DNA of 60,901 nt from NCBI GenBank assembly GCA_017516865.1, contig JAFXAU010000027.1, positions 1 through 60,901 on the forward strand. Reading direction: 5' to 3'. Below the pieces are notes generated by a model. The model did no database searches, had not been told where the DNA came from, and saw only the letters and a program-made list of their open reading frames with translations. Each line of letters opens with the position of its first letter. Within the stretch, counting starts at the first letter, position 1. The translations under genes and the position numbers were made by a program. The stretch comes from Bacteroidales bacterium. GTDB taxonomy: Bacteria > Bacteroidota > Bacteroidia > Bacteroidales > UBA1715. Shown here in pieces: positions 27,213-36,700 of this stretch.

Positions 27213-28133
27213 CTATACCAATTGGACGTTCTTTGCAATCTTTAAAGATCCTCCTTTTTTTGTCACCGAAAGTGTGTATGTCGCTCCAAAAATAAGAGCG
27301 TGGTTTTGTTCTTCGTGTCCCGATGGGAAATCAAATGCAACGGGATAATCGTACTCCTTTACCGCATCAAGAATGATGCTTTCTACAGAACCATGATATT
27401 CGTCAACTCCGTTTTTCATGCCGCTCATGGTTCCGACAATTAGTCCGCTTAATTTCCCCAAAATGCCTGAGTGTTTCAAGTTTTGAATCATTCTGTCAAT
27501 ATGATAGAGGTATTCGTTGAGGTCTTCAATAAAAAGAACGGCTCCGTCGTAGTCGTATTCAAACGAAAGACCGCGAATGCTGTATAGCATGGAAAGATTT
27601 CCACCGACAAGTTTTCCCGTACATTTCCCTGGTCTATTGGCATGAGAAACGGCCGATTTTATAGGTTTTATTTTGCCGAAAAGTGTGTCGTGTAACGTTT
27701 GAAGCGATTCTTCGGTGACATTCGGAAAACTTTTTGCCATTGCTCCGTGAATAGATTCTACACCAAGCGAATTCATTTTTGAATGAAAAACAGTTATGTC
27801 GCTGAAACCTACAATCCATTTTGGATTAGATAAAAGTTTCAAATAGTCAATGCCTTCGACTATGCGAATTGCTCCATAACCACCTCTGGTACAGATTATT
27901 GCTTTGACTTTTTTGTCGTTTATTGCTTGCTGGAAATCCGTGCGACGACATTCATCTGTGCCTGCAAATACACCGTCACGTTCGTATGCGTGTCGACCAA
28001 TTTTTACGTGCAGTCCCCACGACGTAAGTACCTGAACGGCAAAATTTATGCTGTCTTTTTGTATTGGTCCTGAAGGAGAAACAAGTGCCACCGTGTCACC
28101 TTTTTGTAAAAAATTTGGTCTTATCATTGTCAT
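27213..28133 (-). CDS. S66-family LD-carboxypeptidase
   Basis: A 306-residue serine peptidase of the LdcA/MccF fold. It has LQKGDTVALVSPSGP at the start, TRGGYGAIRIVEGIDY, the nucleophile in VGFSDITVFHS (about residue 113), then FIEDLNEYLYHIDRM with the presumed catalytic Glu, and FPSGHEEQNHALIFG with the His. This Ser-Glu-His arrangement marks the family. LdcA trims the terminal D-Ala from tetrapeptides during peptidoglycan recycling; MccF-like members instead cleave microcin-type conjugates. No signal peptide is visible, so it acts in the cytoplasm. It is transcribed away from metG; the 59-bp spacer must hold both promoters. Confidence 0.88.
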   Translation of the reverse strand: MTMIRPNFLQKGDTVALVSPSGPIQKDSINFAVQVLTSWGLHVKIGRHAYERDGVFAGTDECRRTDFQQAINDKKVKAIICTRGGYGAIRIVEGIDYLKLLSNPKWIVGFSDITVFHSKMNSLGVESIHGAMAKSFPNVTEESLQTLHDTLFGKIKPIKSAVSHANRPGKCTGKLVGGNLSMLYSIRGLSFEYDYDGAVLFIEDLNEYLYHIDRMIQNLKHSGILGKLSGLIVGTMSGMKNGVDEYHGSVESIILDAVKEYDYPVAFDFPSGHEEQNHALIFGATYTLSVTKKGGSLKIAKNVQLV

Positions 28134-28159
28134 AATTTATAATATTCTCGTAAAAAATA

Positions 28160-28167
28160 TATCTTTG
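28160..28167 (+). promoter_or_regulatory. -7 promoter box of metG
   Basis: TATCTTTG is an exact match to TAnnTTTG, 25 bp before the metG ATG. No clear -33 box at the right distance. Confidence 0.5.
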
Positions 28168-28192
28168 CGAAAGTAGTAAAAATAATAATTAG

Positions 28193-30235
28193 ATGTCAGA
28201 ATATAAGCGTTATCTTGTCACAGCAGCCCTTCCGTATGCGAATGGGCCTGTCCATATAGGCCATTTGGCAGGTGTATACGTGCCAGCCGATATTTATGTA
28301 CGTTACCTCCGCATGAATGACAAAGATGTGATTTTTGTGTGCGGTAGTGATGAGCACGGTGTGCCAATTACTATAAAGGCAAAAAAAGAAAATTGTTCTC
28401 CACAGGATATTGTTGATCGTTACGATGCTATTATTCGTAAGTCTTTTGAGGAATTTGGTATAAGTTTCTCAAATTATTCTCGTACGTCGCACGATTTGCA
28501 TACAAAAGTTTCTTCAGATTTCTTTAAAACATTGTACGACAAAGGTCAATTTATTGAACAAACGTCGGAACAATACTATGACGAGGAAGCAAAACAATTC
28601 CTTGCAGACCGCTATATTGTTGGAACCTGTCCGAAGTGTGGGGCTGAAGGTGCATACGGCGACCAATGTGAAAAATGTGGTAGTTCGCTTTCACCTGAAG
28701 AGTTGATAAATCCAGTAAGTAAATTGTCGGGAGCAAAACCTATAAAAAAAGCTACGAAACACTGGTATTTGCCACTTGACAAACACGAGGATTTCTTAAG
28801 AAAATGGATTTTGGAAGACCATAAAGAATGGAAATCAAACGTATATGGTCAGTGTAAATCGTGGTTGGACGGCGGTTTGCATCCGCGTGCCGTGAGCCGT
28901 GATTTGGACTGGGGCGTGCCTCTTCCGTTGCCAAATACCGAGGGTAAAGTGCTATACGTGTGGTTCGACGCACCGATTGGCTATATTACGTCAACACAGG
29001 AATGTACTCCAGATTGGGAGAAATATTGGAAGTCGGAAGATACGAAATTGGTTCATTTCATTGGAAAGGACAATATTGTGTTCCATTGCATTGTCTTCCC
29101 TGTAATGCTGAAAGCTCACGGTGGTTACATATTGCCTGATAATGTTCCGGCAAACGAGTTTTTGAACTTGGAAGGCGACAAAATTTCTACATCAAAGAAT
29201 TGGGCTGTTTGGTTGAATGAGTATTTGGAAGATTTTAAAGACCAACAAGATACGTTGCGTTATGTACTGACGGCAAATGCTCCCGAAACCAAGGATAATG
29301 ATTTTACGTGGAAAGATTTTCAGGCTCGCAACAATAACGAATTGGTTGCAATTCTTGGAAATTTTGTAAATCGTGTTGTGGTTTTGACACAAAAATACTT
29401 TGCTGGTAAGGTTCCTGCGCAAGGGGCATTGACCGATGTTGACAAACAAGCATTGAATGCAATTGTGGTAGCAAAAGAAAATGTTTCAAAGAATATAGAA
29501 AATTATCGTTTCCGTGATGCGCTGAAAGAGGCAATGCAGTTGGCTCGTGTAGGAAATAAATATCTTACAGAAACAGAACCGTGGAAATTGATTAAAACCG
29601 ACGAATCGCGTGTTGCGACAATTTTGAATGTTTGTCTGCAAATCACTGCAAATTGCGGAATTATATTCGAACCATTTTTACCATTCTCTGCCGCAAAGAT
29701 TATGAAAATGTTGAAACTCGAAACGGCAAAATGGTCCGATGCGGGAAATATAGGAATTATGGCTGTTGGTAAGGAAATCGGTCAGCCAGAGTTGATGTTC
29801 AGAAAAATCGAAGATGCCGAGGTTGATGCACAGATTGAAAAATTGAAGGCTGCGAAAGCTGCTCGTGAGGCGGAAGAAGCTTTGAATGCTCCTGTCGCTC
29901 CACAAAAGGAAACGATTGTGTATGACGATTTTGCAAAGATGGATATTCGCGTCGGAACGATTTTGGCAGCCGAACGGGTTCCAAAAACCGACAAACTGAT
30001 GAAACTCACTGTGAATGTGGGAATTGATACTCGAACTATCGTATCGGGAATTGCCGAACATTTCACTCCCGAAGAATGTGTCGGACGACAAGTGTGCGTG
30101 TTAGTGAACCTGCAACCTCGAAAATTAAAAAACATAGAATCAAACGGTATGATTCTTATGGCAGAAGGTGCTGACGGCAAGCTACAATTTGTTGCGCCAG
30201 AAGAAAAAATAAAAGAAGGATGTGCAATTTCATAA
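28193..30235 (+). CDS. metG: Methionyl-tRNA synthetase with C-terminal tRNA-binding domain
   Basis: A 680-residue class I synthetase. HIGH motif H21-I-G-H24 in [13 protein letters not shown], zinc knuckle CPKCG ... CEKCG (about 146-163), the [11 protein letters not shown] block, and a KMSKS loop reading KISTSKN near residue 330. The last 110 residues form a Trbp111-like OB fold ([25 protein letters not shown]), a fusion common in Bacteroidota, which strengthens tRNA binding and dimerisation. Full length and intact. The next gene starts 62 bp later and has its own -7 box. Confidence 0.96.
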   Translation: MSEYKRYLVTAALPYANGPVHIGHLAGVYVPADIYVRYLRMNDKDVIFVCGSDEHGVPITIKAKKENCSPQDIVDRYDAIIRKSFEEFGISFSNYSRTSHDLHTKVSSDFFKTLYDKGQFIEQTSEQYYDEEAKQFLADRYIVGTCPKCGAEGAYGDQCEKCGSSLSPEELINPVSKLSGAKPIKKATKHWYLPLDKHEDFLRKWILEDHKEWKSNVYGQCKSWLDGGLHPRAVSRDLDWGVPLPLPNTEGKVLYVWFDAPIGYITSTQECTPDWEKYWKSEDTKLVHFIGKDNIVFHCIVFPVMLKAHGGYILPDNVPANEFLNLEGDKISTSKNWAVWLNEYLEDFKDQQDTLRYVLTANAPETKDNDFTWKDFQARNNNELVAILGNFVNRVVVLTQKYFAGKVPAQGALTDVDKQALNAIVVAKENVSKNIENYRFRDALKEAMQLARVGNKYLTETEPWKLIKTDESRVATILNVCLQITANCGIIFEPFLPFSAAKIMKMLKLETAKWSDAGNIGIMAVGKEIGQPELMFRKIEDAEVDAQIEKLKAAKAAREAEEALNAPVAPQKETIVYDDFAKMDIRVGTILAAERVPKTDKLMKLTVNVGIDTRTIVSGIAEHFTPEECVGRQVCVLVNLQPRKLKNIESNGMILMAEGADGKLQFVAPEEKIKEGCAIS

Positions 30236-30263
30236 AAAATTCGCATTTACTTAATTTTTGTTA

Positions 30264-30271
30264 TATATTTG
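30264..30271 (+). promoter_or_regulatory. -7 box upstream of the T9SS operon
   Basis: TATATTTG (30264-30271) matches TAnnTTTG, and a weaker AATATTTG follows at 30275-30282. It would drive the three-gene run PorP/SprF, TPR/PD40 protein, PorU2-like protease. Confidence 0.4.
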
Positions 30272-30297
30272 CTAAATATTTGTAGTTCAATAGCCTA

Positions 30298-31350
30298 ATG
30301 AGAACGAAAAAACTAATAGTTGGTGTATTGATGGTGGTAGGGTGCTTGACGAGTGCCATGGCTCAGGATACGCACTTTTCTCAGTTCGATGCGGCACCTT
30401 TGTATTACAATCCTGCGTTGGCGGGAGTAAATGAGTGTCACAATCGAATCTATACGAACTACAAAGGCCAATGGAATACGTATAGCACTTTTTTAGCTTC
30501 GTATGACCAACCGTTGGAGAAAATACAATTATTGGGCGGTACAATTGGCTTGGGAGGACTTGTCGTAGCTGATTATGCGGGCGAAAACTCGTATGGAAAT
30601 ACACAGATAAAATTTATGCCTGCGTATCACTATTCAATCATTCCAGGAACTCTTCGTATTTCGGCAGGGTTAGACGCTATGTTTGATTTGATGAGCATTA
30701 GCGAAGACAAAGTTGTTTTGGGAGGCGGAATTGATCCAATTACGGGCGAATCGACGGCAGGAACAGATTTCGAGCACACAAAGCGGTTCTATTATGATAT
30801 GGGACTTGGCTTGAACTTTCAATACAATATCTCTCCACAATTCCCTATCAATGCAGGTATTACATTTTTCCGTCTATTCGGTTCTGGTGGAGGTGGAATC
30901 GCAGTTGCATCTTCGGATGCCGAAAGCAATTATCGACGTTTCTCGTTAAATGCCAATGCAGTATATCCTATCAATACAAGATTGACTTTACTTCCAAGTT
31001 TTATTTATACAAATCAAAAAATGTATAATGAAATGAACATCGGAACGTATTTGAAATGTGGCATCGGTGACTTTACACCGTTGATTGACGCATTGTACGT
31101 TGGATCTTGGTATAGAGTTAAAGATGCTATTATTTTAGGTGTGATGTTCGACAAACCGATAAATAAAAACTGGACACTTCAATTCGGTTTCAGCTACGAT
31201 GTCACCGTGTCAAGTTATCGTAAGTCAGACAAATGGACGACGGGAAAAAATGTTAAGGGCGACAGTTTCGAGTTCTCTCTTAAATTGTTGAATTGCCGTC
31301 TTCCGATAGTTGTTAATCCAGAAGGTATTGTTAACGATCCATTTAGATAG
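30298..31350 (+). CDS. Type IX secretion system membrane protein, PorP/SprF family
   Basis: A 350-residue outer-membrane beta-barrel with a signal peptide ending SAMAQ. After the signal comes QDTHFSQFDAAPLYYNPALAGVNE, the family hallmark (D-x-H-F-S-Q-x-x-x-x-P-x-x-x-N-P-A-x-x-G). Aromatic amphipathic strands run to the end, and a GFSYDVTVSSYRK strand near the C terminus is typical. PorP/SprF proteins dock T9SS cargo with type B tails or link the translocon to the PorK/N ring. It is followed after 3 bp by the TPR/PD40 gene. A paralogue lies at 38657-39676, pairing with the adhesin there. Confidence 0.9.
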   Translation: MRTKKLIVGVLMVVGCLTSAMAQDTHFSQFDAAPLYYNPALAGVNECHNRIYTNYKGQWNTYSTFLASYDQPLEKIQLLGGTIGLGGLVVADYAGENSYGNTQIKFMPAYHYSIIPGTLRISAGLDAMFDLMSISEDKVVLGGGIDPITGESTAGTDFEHTKRFYYDMGLGLNFQYNISPQFPINAGITFFRLFGSGGGGIAVASSDAESNYRRFSLNANAVYPINTRLTLLPSFIYTNQKMYNEMNIGTYLKCGIGDFTPLIDALYVGSWYRVKDAIILGVMFDKPINKNWTLQFGFSYDVTVSSYRKSDKWTTGKNVKGDSFEFSLKLLNCRLPIVVNPEGIVNDPFR

Positions 31351-31353
31351 AAT

Positions 31354-33744
31354 ATGAATCGAATAAGTCGCATCTGTACCATAGTTATTTTTTCGTTTTT
31401 TGTTGCAATTGGTTCGTTTGCACAAGGAAAGAAACAATATTACGAAGCATATATAGCGTTGGGTGACACGTGTTTTGCTCACGCAAACTATTTTGGCGCT
31501 CATCAGGCTTACGAAAAGGCTCTTGCCTATGTCGACAATCCAAATATTGCGTTTAAGTGTGCCGAGGCATGTCGTGGTTACCAAAATTATCCTGATGCTG
31601 AAAAATATTACAAAATAGCGATTTCTAAGGATTCAATCACATTCCGTCTTGCAAATTATTGGTATGCCGAGATGTTGATGTTGCAAGGTAAATATGATGA
31701 AGCAAAAGAACAGTATGATATTCATTACAAATTGAACAAAAACAAAAATGACTATTATACAAAACGAGCAAAGGAACAATCTACCAACGTTACTAAGAAA
31801 ATCAAGAAAGTAGGAGAGTCTGTAGGCTTGGAAGTAAAGCATATTAACGACTTGGATATCAATTCAATGTATGCTGAATATGCTCCGTGTCAATATAATG
31901 ACTCTATATTCTTTTTTGCCGGTGTTCGTCCGTTGGATGCTAAATTGGCGGATACGTCTTTTATTTATGCAAACTATTTGACTCGTGTAATACAGGCAAC
32001 GAGACGCAATGACTCGACGTGGTCTAATGTAAAGGTTGTGAGTTCGCTAATTGATCCTAATGCCCATGTGAATAATTTGTCTTTTACTCGCGATGGGAAA
32101 ACAGCATATTTCAGTAAATGTTTTGGATATAATTGTTCAATTTACAAAGCCGACTTCGACCCGAAATTCCTTGATTTCTCGAATGTAACAAAGTTGCCTG
32201 CTCCTATAAATATGGCGCAGACAAGTAATACGACGCCACAAATTGCGTATACGTCGCAGGGCGATTACTTGTTCTTCGCATCGAATCGAAAAGGAACAAA
32301 GGGCGGATATGATATTTGGTATGCGTCGATAGACTCATCAGGAAATATCGGTTCCGTTCAAAACTGCGGAAAAAATGTCAATACTATCGGCGATGAGGTT
32401 ACGCCGTTCTACGATGCCCGCGATTCTTTGCTATATTTCAGTAGCGAATGGCATACGACTTTGGGCGGATTCGACATTTTCTCGTCAAAAGGTGATTTGA
32501 GCAGTGGCCGTTGGACCGATGCCGTCAATATAGGTGCTCCTATAAACTCGTCGTATAATGATTTGTACTATGCGTATTCACGTGACTCGTTGAGAGCATA
32601 TTGGTGTTCAAATAGAGAAGAGTCGGTGAAACTTATCGGAAAGGCTTATAGTAACGACATTTATTCTCATTCTTTAATTCGTCGTTCTATTTCTCGAATT
32701 ACCGATTTGGTTCCAATCACGTTGTATTTTGACAATGACTATCCAGACCCGCGTTCCAAGGATTCTGTGACGGATAAGATTTATGAAAATTTGTATAACG
32801 ATTTCGTGGTGAAGAAAGATGAATATATTAAAGAATATACCAAATATTCGCCAGAAGAACGTTTGAAATACGATACTCGAAATGTTGAAACTTTTTTCAA
32901 GGATTTACAAAGTGAGTGGGAAAAACTTGCGTTGTTTGCCGAGTTGATGGAGGTGATTCTTGCCGACGGTCAGGATATTGTCGTGGCATTTAAGGGATAT
33001 GCCAGCCCGGTAGGTAATTTGGCGTATAATGAAATTGTTGCAAAAAAACGTATTTCGTGTATTCAGAATTATTTCGTATCATATCACAACGGAGTGCTCA
33101 ATCAATATTTGCACAATGAACCAAAATCCGGAAAGGGAAGTTTGAAGTACATTTATGAGCCAATCGGTGTTGTAAAGGCGGAAAATACGTTCTATACAAG
33201 TTCGGGAGCTCAGGTAAGTGCAATTTCCGACCGTCGCCAAAAATGGATGTCGGTATATAGTCCGGCGGCTGCATATCAACGTAAAATTGAAATCATTGCC
33301 GTTGACATAGAATACGAAAACGAATTGTTTGAAGAAATCAACCGCGAAATCAAGACACAAAAGAAAATGGTCGACGAAGTTGATGGTACGTCGTTGTATA
33401 AAGAAGGCGAAGAACCTACCGAAAATGATGAAGAATTGAATGGCGGCGGATTTTCTATTCAACCTGCATCAGAAGAAGACGCGGTTGAAGATGACGGTAC
33501 AAAGCTGAAATTGAAACCAGCAATTATTATGATTGATGCAGAGGAGGAAGAAGATACGGTTCCTGAAGTCAAATATGAGAAAAAGGAAGAATCTGTAAAA
33601 CAACAGCCAGCTTCAAGTCCTGCACCGAAGGAACAAACAAAGAAAACTGAAACGCCTGCTGAAACTCGGCCAAAAACTGAACAACAATCGAAAAACAACG
33701 AACTGAAAAAATACGACGGGACAGAAATATTTAAAGTAAAATAA
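31354..33744 (+). CDS. TPR/PD40-repeat T9SS-associated envelope protein (PorE-like)
   Basis: A 796-residue exported protein (signal cleaved near FAQ, residue 24, with no lipobox cysteine). The N-terminal TPR region (about 30-150: YIALGDTCFAHANYFGAHQAYEKAL) is followed by WD40-like PD40 repeats (about 170-460, with FTRDGKTAYFSK, FFASNRKGTKGGYDIWYA and YFSSEWHTTLGGFDIFSS). Next comes a domain with VPITLYFDNDYPDPRS and later VVAFKGYASPVGNLAYNEIVAKKRI, which is OmpA-like peptidoglycan binding in outline. The Glu/Lys/Pro-rich tail (about 680-796) is low complexity. PorE of Porphyromonas has the same TPR, beta-propeller, OmpA order but is a lipoprotein. Second gene of the operon. I infer that it anchors T9SS parts to the cell wall. 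Confidence 0.8.
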   Translation: MNRISRICTIVIFSFFVAIGSFAQGKKQYYEAYIALGDTCFAHANYFGAHQAYEKALAYVDNPNIAFKCAEACRGYQNYPDAEKYYKIAISKDSITFRLANYWYAEMLMLQGKYDEAKEQYDIHYKLNKNKNDYYTKRAKEQSTNVTKKIKKVGESVGLEVKHINDLDINSMYAEYAPCQYNDSIFFFAGVRPLDAKLADTSFIYANYLTRVIQATRRNDSTWSNVKVVSSLIDPNAHVNNLSFTRDGKTAYFSKCFGYNCSIYKADFDPKFLDFSNVTKLPAPINMAQTSNTTPQIAYTSQGDYLFFASNRKGTKGGYDIWYASIDSSGNIGSVQNCGKNVNTIGDEVTPFYDARDSLLYFSSEWHTTLGGFDIFSSKGDLSSGRWTDAVNIGAPINSSYNDLYYAYSRDSLRAYWCSNREESVKLIGKAYSNDIYSHSLIRRSISRITDLVPITLYFDNDYPDPRSKDSVTDKIYENLYNDFVVKKDEYIKEYTKYSPEERLKYDTRNVETFFKDLQSEWEKLALFAELMEVILADGQDIVVAFKGYASPVGNLAYNEIVAKKRISCIQNYFVSYHNGVLNQYLHNEPKSGKGSLKYIYEPIGVVKAENTFYTSSGAQVSAISDRRQKWMSVYSPAAAYQRKIEIIAVDIEYENELFEEINREIKTQKKMVDEVDGTSLYKEGEEPTENDEELNGGGFSIQPASEEDAVEDDGTKLKLKPAIIMIDAEEEEDTVPEVKYEKKEESVKQQPASSPAPKEQTKKTETPAETRPKTEQQSKNNELKKYDGTEIFKVK

Positions 33745-33757
33745 ACGTTATCTTGTT

Positions 33758-36700
33758 ATGAAACGTCTCGTTTCCATATGTTTACTTTTTGTATGTCTTT
33801 GCTCGTTCGGTCAATTTTCCAACGATTGGATAGACTATGACCAAAAGTACTATAGAATCCCGATAACGTCGAAAGGAGTTTACAAAATTACTTATGCAGA
33901 TTTAGTCGCAAACGGAATTTCCGTCGGCGATTTTGACCATAGAAATTTACAGATTATACATAACGGAGCGGTGCTTCCATTGTTTGTCTCCGCCCAACCT
34001 GATGGAATATTCAGGAGTTCCGATTTTATAGAATTTTATGCCGAAGGCGGAAATGATGGCTGGCTCGATTCGAAAGTTTATTATAATAGTAAACCATTCA
34101 ACGAAGCATACAGCCTTTACAATGACACCGCAGCGTATTTCCTGACCATTGCGAATACATTGGAAAGTCCTCGATACGACACTTCGCGTAACACGAACTA
34201 CGGAAGTTATACACCAGCTCAGTACTGTCTGACAACGGTTCGGTCAAATTATACTTCGACATTTAACGAAACAAAGGCATCTCCGTATATTTATCCTGCC
34301 GAAGGTTGGTGTGACGCTTTTTTCGACATGGGCGGAAATGTTACCAAAACATTGATAACACCAAATTATGCGTCGGTAAACGTTCCTTCTGAAATTTCTT
34401 TTGGAATTGGCGGATTTTCGGAAACACAACATGATATTGTCGTTACATTGGAATCTGACGAATCTTTTAGATTAGATACGACGTATTACGATTATTCTGC
34501 AATACATAAGATTTTCACCTCTAACAAGCCTCTAAGTGCGGTGACAACATTGAAGTTTCAAAGTATTGCAGGTGATAAAACTGCCGACAAAAATAGCGTG
34601 TCGTATGTTCAAGTGACTTATCCGAGTACCTTCAATTTCAGTAATAAAAATCTTTTTGAATTTACTTTGCCCGAAGTGAGCGAAGGAGATTACATTCTTC
34701 TCGAAATATCAAGTTTCAATGCGGGAGGCGTGCCGCCGATTATTTATTGTCCCGATTTGAAAAAAAGAATACTGACGACAGTCAGCGGAGGTACATATAA
34801 AGCATTGATTCCGAATGTTCATAAGAAACTGGAATGTGTAATGGTTTCGCAAAATGCCATGAAAAAGGTGTCGGAAATTAGACCAATCCAGTCGCAAATT
34901 TCTAAAAGTGCAACGCAGTTTCTTGATTTTTCGCAAGAATTGAATCAAGGTACATATATCATTATAACGGAAAAATCTCTGTGGTATCAAGCAGTTTTAT
35001 ATAAACAATATCGGGTGCGGACAGGTGAGTCTGTTGTTTTGGTCGATGTTGACGAATTGTATAATCAGTTCGCCTACGGTGTTCGAAAGCATCCGTATGC
35101 GATTTCTGCTTTTATAGATTATGCTGTAAAGAATTGGGGAATAACGCCGAAACATGTTTTCATTATAGGGAAAGGTTTTCATTTGACGGCATACAGAAAC
35201 AACGAAACAATGTACAAGAGAACCTTGGTCCCGTCAATGGGAAATCCTTCGAGCGACATTTTGCTTACGTTGAGTCCGCATGGTTCGTCATTAAAGACAA
35301 ATATTGCAATCGGGCGTTTAGCCGCAGAAACACCCAATGAAGTCGCCATTTATCGTAAGAAAGTTATGGATTTCGAGTCGCAGGAGCCAAATCCGTGGAT
35401 GAAAAATGTGTTACATTTTGGAGGTGGTACCACAGCCTATGAACAGTCTCTGTTCCGTTATTATCTAAATAGATATGCGTTGACGCTAAAGGGAGAATAT
35501 TTCGGAGCAGACGTTCATTCGTTTTATAAGGAAAGTTCCAATGTCTACGAAACGACGGAGCCCGAGGCAATTCGAAAATATATGAACGAGGGTACGTCGT
35601 TGATGATATTCTTTGGACATGCTTCGGGAAGCGGATTTGACCAAAATATAGACCATCCATCGTTGTTTAATAACCAGGGAAGATATCCACTCATTTTGGC
35701 AAATTCCTGTTATTCGGGTGATATTTTTGCCGACAATGACTATAATGTGAGCAAAATCTGGACATTTGCCGAAGATAGAGGCTCTATCGGTTTCTTGGCG
35801 AATGTTGACGTGGGTGTCCCGGCATATTTGAATTTGTTTGCATCGTCGTTCGTCAGAAATATTGCGTATAGCAATTATGGAAACTCCATAGGTTCGAGTT
35901 TGGCAAAAGCAATGACAGATTTATCAGGACGTAATATTATCTACAATGATTTGTATGATGGTGTGACAGGTTTCACTTTACAGGGTGATCCAGCGGTAAA
36001 ACTGCATTCATTTGAAAAACCAGATTTATCGGTAGATGAATCGTCGGTGTTTTTTACACCTTCGGTAATAACCACCGATATGGAAACTGCGGAATTTAAT
36101 GTTGCTGTGGTAAATAAGGGACGTGCTTTTTCTTCGAAATATTCGTTAAAAGCGACATTTGCGTCGGCAAAAGGTTTTCAATATGTTATCGACACAGTTG
36201 TGTACGGCTCATATTGTTGCGACACAATGACGTATGTATTGAATCTTGTTGATTTTGACTCGGGGGAATATACTGTCACTTTGGAAGTTGATTGTCAGAA
36301 CGAGATAGAAGAAGTGTCGGAAGATAACAATTCTGTTCAGGTGAAGTTCTTTGTCAGTTCTCGTGATGTATTGCCTGTATACCCAGAGAATTATGCCATT
36401 ATTCCAACCGACACGGTGACGTTGAGAATGTCGTCGGTTGATGCTTTTAATCCACCTGCGGAAATATTGGTGGAATTAGACACGTGTTCTTCCTATGATT
36501 CTCCAGTTTTGCAGACGGCAAGAATAAAAGTAGACGGGAAGTCGTTGGTTTCATGGAAACCTGAAATAAACTTTATAGATAGTACAACATATTTTTGGCG
36601 TGTGACAACGGCAGATGCAGATTCGGCAAAGTGGAATGAAAGTTCGTTTACATACGAAAAAGGGAAACGCGGATGGGGACAAATCCATCGTCATCAATTT